64,000 nt of DNA from Granulicella sp. (GCA_027450185.1 DAIDKF010000014.1:1-64000); one strand, 5' to 3'; counted from the first letter of the stretch, positions 53,349 to 62,418 are shown. Program-made: numbers and translations. The notes: generated by a model not told the origin, from the letters alone.

Positions 53349-54134
53349 CTAAGCGATGATCACTTCAATCCCCCGGGCAATCAGCTCTTCATGAATCGTC
53401 TTTGGTAGATCGGAGTCGGTAACCAGCGCATGGATCGACGCGATGGGGCAGATGAGCGCAGGACTCACCTGCCCCATCTTTTTGGAATCAGCCACCACAA
53501 TCACCTTCTTTGCGTTGCGCACCATCGCCTGGCACACAGCAGCCTCCTCGGACTCCAGCGTCGTAATGCCGCGCTCCAGATCGAAGCCCGTGATGCTGAT
53601 GAATGCCTTGTCCAGATAAACATCCCGCAGAAAGTTGAGCGCCGGCTGCCCGGCCAGTGCGAAGGTCCAGGCCCAGGCCAGTGTTCCGCCGGTAAGCATC
53701 GTCTTGATGGCCGGTTGATTGCAAAGCTCCATCCCGATATTCACCGCATTGGTGATCACGGAGATTCCGCGGCGATGGCGAAGTGAACGGCCAATCTGCG
53801 TCGTCGTCGTACCGGCTGTCAGCCCGATTGTCTCGTTCTCTCCAATCAACTCACTTGCGACCACACCAATCCGCCGCTTCGCGTCAGCCGAGCGCAGCTC
53901 CCGGGCCTGAAAGGACGTGTCATGCCGGAACGGCTCGTACAGCAGAGGCTCTACCAGCGTCGCCCCCCCATGCGTCCGCAGTACCAGACCCCTCTTTTCA
54001 AGCCGCGCAAGATCGCGCCGGATGCTTGGCGCAGAGGTGCCTACCTGGTCCACCAACTCCTGAACGGAGATATCTCCCGCTCGAAGCAGAGCCTTCATAA
54101 TACGATCGCCGCGCACGTCAGTCTTTGTGGACAT
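53349..54134 (-). CDS. DeoR-family sugar-phosphate-responsive regulator
   Basis: A 261-residue DeoR/GlpR-type repressor: winged helix-turn-helix at about 8-60 (ISVQELVDQVGTSAPSIRRDLARLEKRGLVLRTHGGA) and a DeoRC sensor domain (LTAGTTTTQIGRSL, VITNAVNIGMEL, TGGTLAW, DKAFISITGFDLERGITT, VVADSKKMG). The ligand in this family is a sugar phosphate, here plausibly GlcNAc-6P or GlcN-6P given the neighbours. It is divergent from the SIS-deaminase gene over 97 bp containing palindromes. Confidence 0.9.
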   Translation of the reverse strand: MSTKTDVRGDRIMKALLRAGDISVQELVDQVGTSAPSIRRDLARLEKRGLVLRTHGGATLVEPLLYEPFRHDTSFQARELRSADAKRRIGVVASELIGENETIGLTAGTTTTQIGRSLRHRRGISVITNAVNIGMELCNQPAIKTMLTGGTLAWAWTFALAGQPALNFLRDVYLDKAFISITGFDLERGITTLESEEAAVCQAMVRNAKKVIVVADSKKMGQVSPALICPIASIHALVTDSDLPKTIHEELIARGIEVIIA

Positions 54135-54161
54135 AAGAATCTAGCTGAGTTTAGTCCCTCA

Positions 54162-54187
54162 AAGAGAATCGCAGAAATATTTCTCTT
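54162..54187. promoter_or_regulatory. candidate operator of the DeoR-family regulator
   Basis: AGAAATATTTCT at 54173-54184 is a perfect 12-bp palindrome. It is nested in a 7-bp inverted repeat, AAGAGAA at 54162-54168 and TTCTCTT at 54181-54187. It overlaps the putative -35 of the SIS gene, so binding would block transcription. Confidence 0.5.
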
Positions 54188-54214
54188 GTCGCATCCTAAA
54201 ACGTACCCTATTCT
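54186..54214 (+). promoter_or_regulatory. candidate promoter of the SIS-deaminase gene
   Basis: TTGTCG at 54186-54191 and TATTCT at 54209-54214 have a 17-nt spacer and match the -35 and -10 consensus in four of six positions each. The predicted start is about 10 nt before the ATG. Confidence 0.4.
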
Positions 54215-54231
54215 GATCGTATACGGCTAAA

Positions 54232-55395
54232 ATGATCATTAAGCGAGGATCTTCCACCGTGGCCCTACCGACCTCCCCAGCCCCTTTCGCGCACTGGATG
54301 CTGCGTGAGATCTTCGAGCAGCCAGCCACCCTTGCGGCAACGGTTCAGCGTTACCTGGATGGCACAGAACTCCGCACCGAGAGCTGCGCCGGCGTTCTGG
54401 CGTGGCTGCAGCGGGTGCAGAACAAAATTGTGATCGCGGCAAGCGGATCCAGCCGTCACGCCGGTCTGCTCGCAGAACTCATCATCGAGGACCTGAGCGG
54501 CATTCCCGTCGATGTTGAGTACGCCAGCGAGTATTGCTATCGCTCTGAAAAGGCGATGACCAACGCCGCCGTGATGGTCATCTCGCAGTCCGGTGAAACC
54601 GCCGACACGCTCGCGGCCCTGCGCAAGGCAAACCTGGCAGGGCATGAGACGCTGGCCATCGTCAACGTGGATGATTCCACCATGGACCGCGAGGCGACCG
54701 TCGCCTTCCCCACCATCGCCGGGCGTGAGCGAGCGATTCCTGCGACCAAGAGCTTCACCGCGCAGTTGCTTAACCTGTATCTGCTGGGACTGATGAGCGC
54801 GGTCTCGCGCGGTGCAATCGAGGCTGCGGACCTGAAGCAGCGGTTGCAGGAAGTCGCCGAGCTTCCGGGCCAGGTTGACACGCAGCTCAAGGGCTGGGAG
54901 GAGGCGATGCGTCGCGTAGCCTGCCAGTATCAAACCGCCAGAAACTTTCTGTTCCTTGGCCGCGGAATTCACTATCCCATCGCTCGCGAGGGCGCGCTGA
55001 AGCTCAAGGAGTCCGCATACCTGCACGCCGAAGGATATCCCAGCGGCGAGCTCAAGCACGGCCCGAACGCGCTGGTTGCAGAAGGAACGCCGCTGGTCAT
55101 GATCGCCACAGTCGACCACTCCGATGCCGACTCCGTGCAGCGCTACGAGAAGGTCATTCAACTGATGCGCGACATGCGCGAGCAACATGCAAACATTCTT
55201 GCCATCGCCAATCGAGGCGATGAAGTGGTCGCCAGCCTCGCGGACCACACCGTCTGCGTTGCCGGGATGCGCGAGCCTCTGCTGGCGATCTGCGAGACGA
55301 TTCCACTACAGCTACTCTCTTATTGGATGGCGATCAATAATGGAATTGACGTGGATCATCCACGAAACCTGACCAAGGCTGTACTGGCGGAGTAA
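54232..55395 (+). CDS. SIS-domain glucosamine-6-phosphate deaminase/isomerase (NagB-II/AgaS-like)
   Basis: A 387-residue protein with two SIS domains equivalent to the isomerase half of GlmS, without the glutaminase domain. Visible are the first SIS loop IAASGSSRHAG, ISQSGETADTLAAL, the second SIS GRGIHYPIAREGALKLKESAYLHAEGYPSGELKHGP, and the terminal DVDHPRNLTKAVLAE. Relatives (NagB-II, AgaS) deaminate GlcN-6P or galactosamine-6P to the keto sugar phosphate. With NagA and the kinase it fills the missing NagB step. It is followed 8 bp later by the kinase. Confidence 0.88.
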   Translation: MIIKRGSSTVALPTSPAPFAHWMLREIFEQPATLAATVQRYLDGTELRTESCAGVLAWLQRVQNKIVIAASGSSRHAGLLAELIIEDLSGIPVDVEYASEYCYRSEKAMTNAAVMVISQSGETADTLAALRKANLAGHETLAIVNVDDSTMDREATVAFPTIAGRERAIPATKSFTAQLLNLYLLGLMSAVSRGAIEAADLKQRLQEVAELPGQVDTQLKGWEEAMRRVACQYQTARNFLFLGRGIHYPIAREGALKLKESAYLHAEGYPSGELKHGPNALVAEGTPLVMIATVDHSDADSVQRYEKVIQLMRDMREQHANILAIANRGDEVVASLADHTVCVAGMREPLLAICETIPLQLLSYWMAINNGIDVDHPRNLTKAVLAE

Positions 55396-55403
55396 GCAAT
55401 CGC

Positions 55404-56339
55404 ATGGCGTTCTTCCTGGCACTGGATGTTGGCGGCACAAAAACGGACTACGCCCTCGCGGACGAGACACGCGAGCTGGCGCGAGTTCGCACCAGCACCA
55501 TCAAGCGTATGCGGGCGGACTCCGAGACAGCCACGGCGAACCTCGATCATGCTCTCGCCCAACTGAGCAGCCGCAGCGGTATCGCAATGCACGCCATCAC
55601 CCGTACCTGCGTCGGCACTGCGGGAGAGAGCGTTCCGCTGGTGGCCGACTGGCTCCGCGAGTCCATCGCAGCCAGAGTCTCCGGCGACCTTATACTCATC
55701 GGCGACGTCGAGATCGCGCTTGATGCCGCATTTCATGGTGGAGAAGGCGTCCTCGCCATGGCCGGAACAGGCTCCAACGTCGCCGGCCGCACCGTCGATG
55801 GGAGGCTGGTGAGGGCGGGCGGATGGGGACCGGCGCTGGCCGATCAGGGTTCCGCACACAGAATTGGACTTGAGGGCCTGCGCGCTGCGTTTCTCGCAAA
55901 AGATGAAGACCGCTCGACGCTCCTGTTCGACGCGGCCCTTGAGTTCTGGCAACTTGCGTCTCTGGATCTGCTGATCGAGTACGCCAACAGCCGCCCCGCG
56001 CCCGACTTTTCCCGACTTTCGGAGGTGATCCTGCGCTGCGCAAACCAGGGCGACGAGGTTGCATCTTCCGTGCTTCGAAAGGAGGGTGAAGATCTCGGGT
56101 GGCTCGTGAGGCTAGTGATTCGCCGCCTCCAATCGGCCTCGGCGACAGCCAGCGACAGAGAGCCAACCCCGCTGCCGCACCTCGCCTTCACCGGCTCCAT
56201 CCTGGAGAAAGTTCAACCTGTGCGCGAGGCACTCATCGCAGCCGTACGCCTGGAGTTCCCCACGATCCACACTCTCGATGGCGTCGTCGATCCCCTCGAG
56301 GGTGCAATCTGGCGCGCCCGCACAGGCCGCCTATCCTGA
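55404..56339 (+). CDS. N-acetylglucosamine kinase, BadF/BcrA ATPase type
   Basis: A 311-residue ATP-dependent sugar kinase of the ASKHA fold. It has LDVGGTKTDYAL (phosphate 1), the TCVGTAG loop, IGDVEIALDAAF with the catalytic Asp, GVLAMAGTGSNVAGR, RAGGWGPALADQGSAHRIG and HLAFTGSILEKV. Family members phosphorylate GlcNAc or muramyl/glucosamine sugars. It directly follows the SIS gene, so the two are an operon. A shared bidirectional terminator separates it from galM. Confidence 0.87.
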   Translation: MAFFLALDVGGTKTDYALADETRELARVRTSTIKRMRADSETATANLDHALAQLSSRSGIAMHAITRTCVGTAGESVPLVADWLRESIAARVSGDLILIGDVEIALDAAFHGGEGVLAMAGTGSNVAGRTVDGRLVRAGGWGPALADQGSAHRIGLEGLRAAFLAKDEDRSTLLFDAALEFWQLASLDLLIEYANSRPAPDFSRLSEVILRCANQGDEVASSVLRKEGEDLGWLVRLVIRRLQSASATASDREPTPLPHLAFTGSILEKVQPVREALIAAVRLEFPTIHTLDGVVDPLEGAIWRARTGRLS

Positions 56340-56368
56340 ATCGCCTGCCGCGCCCCATCATCACTGCA

Positions 56369-56394
56369 CGGCCATGACCGTACAATCATGGCCG
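56369..56394. terminator. 9-bp perfect stem-loop between the kinase and galM
   Basis: CGGCCATGA at 56369-56377 and TCATGGCCG at 56386-56394 pair exactly around an 8-nt loop. The right arm includes the galM stop codon. It is probably a bidirectional terminator for the converging genes. Confidence 0.65.
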
Positions 56395-57492
56395 CACGCC
56401 GAAGGTAAACACCGTCTCCGAATGCATCGTCTGTCCCGGCCTTAATAGCGTCGAAGGAAACTTCGGCTGATTCGGAGAATCTGGAAAGTGCTGCGTCTCC
56501 AGGCAGAATCCCGCGTACTTCTGATAGGCAACGCCATACTTTCCGGTCTTGGTCCCATCCAGAAAGTTCCCGGAATAAAACTGCACTCCGGGCTGGGTCG
56601 TGGTCACAGTAAGGGTTCGTCCGCTGGCCGGGTCGTAGACCTTCGCTGCCAGGTGCAGGCCATCGCCCGTAGCATTCAGCACCCAGTTATGGTCGTAGCC
56701 GCCGCCAATCTTCAACTGCTGATTGTCATCGTCGATGCGCGCGCCAATCGCCGTCGGCTTGAGAAAATCAAACGGCGTCCCTGCAACCGGCGCCAGCTCT
56801 CCTGTAGGAATCTGCGTCGCATCCACCGGCGTGTAGCGATCCGCGGGGATCATCAGCACATCCTGGAGAATATTCCCCTTCCCATCACCCGCCAGGTTGA
56901 AGTAGCTGTGGTTGGTTAGATTCACCACCGTCGGTTTTGTCGTCGTAGCGCTGTAATTGATACGCAACGAGTGCCCTGCCACCGTGTAGCGCACATGCAC
57001 CGTGAGCGTGCCGGGAAATCCCATATCGCCGTCCGGGCTCACCAGCGACATCTCCACACCATCTGGAATCTCTTTCGCACTCCACACCTTCGTGCTGAAG
57101 CCAGCCGGGCCGCCGTGCAGCGCGTTTCCATTGTTGTTCAGAGGAACATGGAACGTCTTGCCATCGATCGAAAACTCACCTTTGGCAATGCGATTTCCAT
57201 AGCGCCCCACGATCGAGCCGAAGTACGTGCTGGTGTCCGATTCGTACTGCGCCACATTGTCATAGCCCAGGACGACATCGGCCATCTTTCCGCTGCGATC
57301 CGGTGCTTCGATGCTCACCACCCTCGCACCGAAGGTCGTTATGCGCACCTCAAGATCATGATCGCTGATGGTAAAGATCTGCACCGCTTTGCCGTCTTCC
57401 GTCTTGCCCCACGGCGTGCTCGTCACGTTGGCTTGCGCCAGCGAACTCATCAGCAGAACCACTACTCCGGCCATCGCATGTTTGAACTTCAT
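56386..57492 (-). CDS. galM: exported aldose 1-epimerase
   Basis: Interconverts alpha and beta anomers of hexoses. The 368-residue protein has a signal peptide (AMAGVVVLLMSSLAQANV), which places this mutarotase in the periplasm, unlike the cytosolic E. coli enzyme. Motifs: GRYGNRIAKGEF, NNGNALHGGPAGF (His base), NLTNHSYFNLAGDG (second His), GGYDHNW and CLETQHFPDSPN with the catalytic Glu. AGGAGAG precedes the ATG at 57492. It leads, with a 64-bp gap after araD, the sugar block on the minus strand. Confidence 0.92.
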   Translation of the reverse strand: MKFKHAMAGVVVLLMSSLAQANVTSTPWGKTEDGKAVQIFTISDHDLEVRITTFGARVVSIEAPDRSGKMADVVLGYDNVAQYESDTSTYFGSIVGRYGNRIAKGEFSIDGKTFHVPLNNNGNALHGGPAGFSTKVWSAKEIPDGVEMSLVSPDGDMGFPGTLTVHVRYTVAGHSLRINYSATTTKPTVVNLTNHSYFNLAGDGKGNILQDVLMIPADRYTPVDATQIPTGELAPVAGTPFDFLKPTAIGARIDDDNQQLKIGGGYDHNWVLNATGDGLHLAAKVYDPASGRTLTVTTTQPGVQFYSGNFLDGTKTGKYGVAYQKYAGFCLETQHFPDSPNQPKFPSTLLRPGQTMHSETVFTFGVRP

Positions 57493-57556
57493 AATCTCTC
57501 CTTGAGCATTCAATCGATTTACATCAGGATCGCGGCACTATTTTTCACTACGCTTC

Positions 57557-58279
57557 TTACCCTTGTCCATAGGTCGCGTTCGCTCCATGCTTGCGCAGAT
57601 AGTGGCGATCCAGCAGTGCCTGCGAAACCTCCTGCGCACTCGCCTTCAGCGTCAACGTGCGATAGGCCATCTTCGCAACCGCCTCCAACACCACGGCATT
57701 GTGCGCCGCATCGGCAGCATTCCTTCCCCACACAAACGGAGCATGCCCTGCGACCAGGCAAGCAGGCACCGCCATCGGATCAATCTTTGATTCCCCACCG
57801 GCTCCGCCCTCCGCGCCATTGAACCGCGCCACAATGGCCAGCCCCGTCTCATGCACATACCGCCCACGGATAGCCTCATCTGTCAGCGGCGCCGTAACCG
57901 GTACCGGCCCATGAAAGTAATCCGCGTGCGTTGTTCCAAATGCAGGAATCGCCAACCCAGCCTGCGCAAAGCTGGTCGCAAACTCCGAGTGCGTGTGGAC
58001 GACCGCCCCAATCCCGGTGAACTCACGATACAGCAGCGTATGCGTATCCAGGTCTGACGAAGGCTTCAGCGTTCCCTCGACGATCCTTCCATCGAGGTCC
58101 GTAACCACCATATCCTCCGCCTTCAACACGTCATAGTCCACGCCCGATGGCTTAATCACCACCAGCCCCTGCTCCCGGTCCACACCCGAAGCATTGCCAA
58201 ACGTATACAGCACCAATCCCTTGCGCACCAACTCGAGGTTGGCCTCCAGCACCTGTTCCCGCAGTCTCTTCAGAAGCAT
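57557..58279 (-). CDS. araD: L-ribulose-5-phosphate 4-epimerase
   Basis: Epimerises L-ribulose-5-phosphate to D-xylulose-5-phosphate in L-arabinose catabolism. The 240-residue class II aldolase-like enzyme has the phosphate loop YTFGNASGVDR, IKPSGVDYD, the metal histidines in VVHTHSEFATSFAQAG, FGTTHADYFHGPVPV and VAGHAPFVWG, and the C-terminal LLDRHYLRKHG. AGGTG precedes the ATG. It follows araB after 90 bp in the same direction, a likely operon. araA is not in the window. Confidence 0.94.
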   Translation of the reverse strand: MLLKRLREQVLEANLELVRKGLVLYTFGNASGVDREQGLVVIKPSGVDYDVLKAEDMVVTDLDGRIVEGTLKPSSDLDTHTLLYREFTGIGAVVHTHSEFATSFAQAGLAIPAFGTTHADYFHGPVPVTAPLTDEAIRGRYVHETGLAIVARFNGAEGGAGGESKIDPMAVPACLVAGHAPFVWGRNAADAAHNAVVLEAVAKMAYRTLTLKASAQEVSQALLDRHYLRKHGANATYGQG

Positions 58280-58369
58280 CCGCTACACCTCGTTTGATTC
58301 TCGTTCTTCTTGCTGTTCCCTCTGCCGTTCCGCCGCAGATCCGCGCATCGCGCACTGCATGTTCGCGTG

Positions 58370-59950
58370 CTAATTGCCGCGGACCTCGGCCGCAATGCGC
58401 CGCAGTTCCGGAAGCACATCCCCCACCGCAGCCGGCGAACTTCCCCGCTGGCCAAATGCGAAGTACACCTTGCGATACAGCGCGAACAGTTCCTCGTAGC
58501 GAGCGACGGCCGCAGGCTCAGGCGCATACGTCTTGAACGGCAAACACATCTTCGCCTGTGCCTCCTCGATCGTCGCAAATACGCCCGCCGCAACCAACGC
58601 AAAGATCCCCGAGCCAAGGCTCGTCGGCACACCATCGGGCACCAGCACCGGCTTGCCCAGCACATCCGCGTAGACCTGATTCAGCACCGCATTGTTCTGC
58701 GGAATCCCGCCTGCATTAATCACGCGATGCACGGGAACTCCATGTTCTGCCATCCGCTCCAAAATAATTCTGGTGTGAAAAGCTGTTCCTTCAATCGCCG
58801 CAAACAACTCATCCTTGGCTGTATGAATCAGGTTCCAGCCCAGCGTCATGCCGCCCAGCTCAGGGTTCACCAACACCGTGCGGTCTCCATTATCCCAACT
58901 CAGCCGCAGCAACCCAGTCTGCCCCGGACGATACGCCTCCAATCCCGCCGATAACGCACGAACATCCGTGCCTGCGCGCCGCGCAATGGCCTCAAAGATA
59001 TCGCCCGTTGCTGAAAGCCCGGCTTCAATTCCGGTATATGCCGGATGCACGCTTCCCGGCACTACGCCGCATACACCCGGCACCAGGCGCGTCTCCCGGC
59101 TCATCGCGATGATGCACGTCGATGTTCCCACGACATTCACCACATCGCCTTCGCGGCAGCCCGCACCGATTGCATCCCAATGCGCATCGAACGCGCCCAC
59201 CGGAATTGGAATCCCGGCAGGCAGGCCCATCTCCGCGGCCCACCGCTCGCTCAACCCTCCGGCTATCGCATCCGAGCACCGATACTCCCCACCCAGCTTG
59301 GCTCGAACGCCATTGAATAGCGGATCAAGCTGCGACAGAAACTCCTGCGATGGCAAGCCACCCCAGCGTGGGTTCCACATCCACTTGTGCCCCATCGCGC
59401 ATATGCTGCGCGGAGCGAGCGCAGGGTCCGTAACGCCAATCAGCGTAGCCGCAACCATATCGCAGTGTTCCAGCGCCGTCGCAAAGCGCTCTCGTTTCTC
59501 CGGATTATTCCGCAGCCAATGCAGCAGCTTCGCAAATCCCCACTCATGCGAGTACACTCCGCCACACCACTCGATGGCCTCAAGCCCCGTAGAGTGAGCA
59601 AGCGCTGTGATCTCCTGCGCCTCCTTGTGCGCGCGGTGGTCGCACCACAACATATATTCATCCAGCGGCTGAAGATGTGCATCGACCGGAATCACGCTCG
59701 ACCCGGTCGTATCGAGCGCCAGTGCAACAATCTCGCTCGCCTTCACGCCGCTCTGTCGCACCACGGTCTGCACCGCCTCCACCAGCGCGCGCATCTGGTC
59801 CTCATGCGATTGCGTGGCAAAGTCCGGGTCCTCTCGCCGCCGATGCAGCGGATATCCCGCCGACGCAGTCCCCAGCCGGCCTCGCTCGCTGTCCAGCAGC
59901 GTCACGCGCACACTCAGCGTCCCAAAGTCCACACCTGCAACAATTGCCAT
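58370..59950 (-). CDS. araB: ribulokinase
   Basis: Phosphorylates L-ribulose in arabinose catabolism. The 526-residue FGGY kinase opens with AGVDFGTLSVRVTLLD (phosphate 1), then ALDTTGSSVIPVD, MLWCDHRAHKEA, the FGGY-type VGAFDAHWDAIGAG with the catalytic Asp, VVGTSTCIIAMS and GGIPQNNAVLNQVYADVLGKPV near the C terminus. ATG 59950 has AGGAAGGGT upstream. It is divergent from the LacI regulator; a near-palindromic operator-like site lies between them. Confidence 0.94.
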   Translation of the reverse strand: MAIVAGVDFGTLSVRVTLLDSERGRLGTASAGYPLHRRREDPDFATQSHEDQMRALVEAVQTVVRQSGVKASEIVALALDTTGSSVIPVDAHLQPLDEYMLWCDHRAHKEAQEITALAHSTGLEAIEWCGGVYSHEWGFAKLLHWLRNNPEKRERFATALEHCDMVAATLIGVTDPALAPRSICAMGHKWMWNPRWGGLPSQEFLSQLDPLFNGVRAKLGGEYRCSDAIAGGLSERWAAEMGLPAGIPIPVGAFDAHWDAIGAGCREGDVVNVVGTSTCIIAMSRETRLVPGVCGVVPGSVHPAYTGIEAGLSATGDIFEAIARRAGTDVRALSAGLEAYRPGQTGLLRLSWDNGDRTVLVNPELGGMTLGWNLIHTAKDELFAAIEGTAFHTRIILERMAEHGVPVHRVINAGGIPQNNAVLNQVYADVLGKPVLVPDGVPTSLGSGIFALVAAGVFATIEEAQAKMCLPFKTYAPEPAAVARYEELFALYRKVYFAFGQRGSSPAAVGDVLPELRRIAAEVRGN

Positions 59951-60033
59951 ACCCTTCCTCTCTCCGATCGCCGCGGCTTCGCCTCGCCCGTCTGGCTGTT
60001 CGGAAACGTCATGCATTCAAGACGCAACTTCAG

Positions 60034-60047
60034 TGTAAACGTTTTCC
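60034..60047. promoter_or_regulatory. LacI-family operator candidate between araB and lacI-type gene
   Basis: TGTAAACGTTTTCC has the LacI/CcpA-type central CG and near-symmetric half-sites; the core AAACGTTT is a perfect palindrome. It lies 84 nt upstream of araB. A weaker AAACGT copy is at 60004-60009. Confidence 0.5.
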
Positions 60048-60160
60048 ATCCGGTACTATAACTCTGTAGGACCGTCGTCGTCGAGTTTGCCCGCCCCTTA
60101 CCCCGCAGACACTCGCACAGTTATAGTTATCCTGTTTCCATACCTTCAGGTGCCCTACCC

Positions 60161-60173
60161 GTGAAACGTTCCC
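60161..60173. promoter_or_regulatory. second LacI-type operator overlapping the regulator start
   Basis: GTGAAACGTTCCC spans the GTG start of the LacI gene and shares the AAACGTT core of the upstream site. Occupancy would block the regulator's own expression. Confidence 0.35.
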
Positions 60174-61258
60174 GCAAGGCTGCTGACGCCTCCATGCCCG
60201 CAAAGATTGACATTCGCAGCGTAGCCTCGCTCGCGCGCGTCTCCATTGCGACCGTCTCCCGTACCATCAACCACGTACCCACAGTGGACCCCGTCCTTGC
60301 CGCCCGCGTCTGGAAGGCAGCCACCGACCTCAACTACTTCCCCAACACGCAGGCGCGTGCGCTTGTCTCAGGCAAGAGCCGATTGCTTGGCCTCATCGTC
60401 TCGGAGATTACCAACCCGTTCTTCCCCGAGTTGATCCAGGAGTTCGAGCATGCCGCCGTCGCGCATGGCTACGAGATCCTGCTCGGCTCCACCAACTACG
60501 AGACCAAGACCATGGAACTCTGCTCGCGCCGCATGATCGAGCGAATGGTGGACGGCGTCGCCATCATGACCTTTGGTATCGAGGACTTCCTGCTCGATCG
60601 CTTTACCGCGGACAACATTCCATATGTGTTCATCGATCCTGCGCCTTCGCGCCCTCTCAACAGCGTGCTTGCAGTAGATTATCGCGCAGGCATCTACGAA
60701 GGCGTTCAGCATCTGGCTGTCCTCGGGCATCGCAACATTGGCTTCATCAGTGGTCCGCTGAACCGCAGATCCTCCCAAAGCCGCAAGGCTGCCTTTCTGA
60801 GCTGCCTTGAATCCACAGGCCTCAAGGCCAACCCCGACTGGCTCATCGAAGGCACACACACCCTGGATGGCGGGCATGACGCCATGCAGAAGATACTCGC
60901 CTCACCCAACTGGCCCACGGCCATCATGTGCTCCAACGACATGACCGCCATCGGCGTGCAGCATGCACTCTTCGAAGCTAACTTGAAAATCCCCGGTGAT
61001 TTTTCACTCATCGGCTTCGACGACATTCATCTCGCCGAGTACACCATTCCGCCCTTGACGACCATACGCATGTCCTGCAGGGACCTTGCCAACAAGGCCA
61101 TCGAGAACCTCTTATCGCGCCTGAACTCCCCGGAGGGTCAGCCTGAGGACGTCAGCACCATCACCACTCGCCTGATCGTCCGCCAGACTACCGGACTGCC
61201 GCGAAATGCCCTGCAAGACCTGAAGCAGAAGCCCTCCCGCAAATCCCGAGCGCGCTAG
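60161..61258 (+). CDS. LacI-family transcriptional regulator
   Basis: A 365-residue LacI/PurR-type repressor. The helix-turn-helix is at about 17-70 (IDIRSVASLARVSIATVSRTINHVPTV, AATDLNYFPNTQARAL), with the minor-groove hinge and core beginning LLGLIVSEITNPFF. Sensor features are VDGVAIMTFG, VLAVDYRAG, LGHRNIGFISG, TAIMCSNDMTAIG and FSLIGFDDIHLAEYTIPPLTTI. GTG start at 60161. Divergence from araB and the palindromes between them suggest control of araBD and itself. The effector is probably an arabinose-pathway sugar, not proven. Confidence 0.9.
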   Translation: MKRSRKAADASMPAKIDIRSVASLARVSIATVSRTINHVPTVDPVLAARVWKAATDLNYFPNTQARALVSGKSRLLGLIVSEITNPFFPELIQEFEHAAVAHGYEILLGSTNYETKTMELCSRRMIERMVDGVAIMTFGIEDFLLDRFTADNIPYVFIDPAPSRPLNSVLAVDYRAGIYEGVQHLAVLGHRNIGFISGPLNRRSSQSRKAAFLSCLESTGLKANPDWLIEGTHTLDGGHDAMQKILASPNWPTAIMCSNDMTAIGVQHALFEANLKIPGDFSLIGFDDIHLAEYTIPPLTTIRMSCRDLANKAIENLLSRLNSPEGQPEDVSTITTRLIVRQTTGLPRNALQDLKQKPSRKSRAR

Positions 61259-61296
61259 CCCGGCTTCGACGCCCACTGCGAACGTCGGCGCCGCTC

Positions 61297-62412
61297 TTAT
61301 CTTCGATCAGAGTAGGCCGCGGGCACAGGTGTCGTCCGCGCCCGCGCAACGCTTCGGTATCTTGCCGTGTATCCAAGACCACGAGCGAACGCGAGGATCT
61401 TGTCGAACTGTAGATTAATCGTCGCTCCCGCCTTCTGCGTAACCTCGTCTTCGATCGGCAGATCGAAATCATCGGCTCCATACAACAGGCCTTCGAGCGC
61501 ACGCTCATTCTGTGTGAGAACGGACGTGCGAATACGCGGCACGTTGTCCAGATAGATCCGGCTCAGCGCGAGGTGGCGCAGGTACTCGCTCGTGCCGATC
61601 TCGATCCCGCCAAGCTGGCTGCCCAGCGGCGTAAAGTACGGCTTGAACGTCCAGCACAGAAAGCTTCCCAGCCCACCCACCTCGTCCTGAAACTTGCGCG
61701 TTCGTTCCAGGTGTTCGATCCGCTCTTCTATCGTCTCGTCGAAGCCGACCACCATCGTTGCGGAGGTGCTCAGTCCAGCCTCTACAATCGCCGTCTGCGC
61801 CTCAAAGTACTGTGCAACCGTGTACTTGAACTTGCTGTGGCGGCGCCGGAAGTCCTCGGTAAGAATCTCCGACCCGCCTCCCGTAATCCAGCGCACACCC
61901 GCGTCCTTGAATCTCCGCGCAGTTGTTGCGTAGTCGAGTTTGGCGTGGTCCGCCAGGTACATGAACTCGGCGATTGTCAGAGCATAAAACTCCAACCGGT
62001 CCCCATACCTCTCACGCACGGCGGCAAACAACTCGCAGTAATACTCCATCGACAACTGCGGATTGAATCCGCCATTAAATCCAACAAGGTCGCCACCAAG
62101 TTCGATCAGCTCATCAATCTTCGCAAAGACCTGCTCATGGCTCAGCACATAGCCGCCCTCTGCACCAGGAAGTGTATAGAACGCGCAGTAGTCGCACTGT
62201 GCCACGCACACATTGGTGTAGTTGATGATGCGCATCAACATGTACGTACACTCCGTGGGCTCATGGAACCGCTTGCGTACAATCTGCGCCAGTTCGCGCA
62301 GTTCGTCGTTGCTCGCGTTCTTCCACAACCACAGTGCTTCAGCGGACGTCACGCGTTCGCGATTCTCAAGCTTCACTCTAATTTCATTGGATAACGATGC
62401 CGTAGCGCTCAC
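61297..62412 (-). CDS. mqnC: cyclic dehypoxanthinyl futalosine synthase (radical SAM)
   Basis: Cyclises dehypoxanthine futalosine in the futalosine route to menaquinone. The 371-residue radical SAM enzyme has the cluster motif CVAQCDYC (Cys69, Cys73, Cys76) followed by AFYTLPGAEGGYVLS, then GFNGGFNPQLSMEYY, ALTIAEFMYLA, RWITGGGSEILTEDFR and SATMVVGFDETIEERIEHL. MqnE is the nearest alternative family, but the cluster spacing and length fit MqnC better. GTG start at 62412 after a TAGACT hexamer. Other mqn genes are not in the window. Confidence 0.85.
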   Translation of the reverse strand: MSATASLSNEIRVKLENRERVTSAEALWLWKNASNDELRELAQIVRKRFHEPTECTYMLMRIINYTNVCVAQCDYCAFYTLPGAEGGYVLSHEQVFAKIDELIELGGDLVGFNGGFNPQLSMEYYCELFAAVRERYGDRLEFYALTIAEFMYLADHAKLDYATTARRFKDAGVRWITGGGSEILTEDFRRRHSKFKYTVAQYFEAQTAIVEAGLSTSATMVVGFDETIEERIEHLERTRKFQDEVGGLGSFLCWTFKPYFTPLGSQLGGIEIGTSEYLRHLALSRIYLDNVPRIRTSVLTQNERALEGLLYGADDFDLPIEDEVTQKAGATINLQFDKILAFARGLGYTARYRSVARARTTPVPAAYSDRR

Positions 62413-62418
62413 TCTTCC

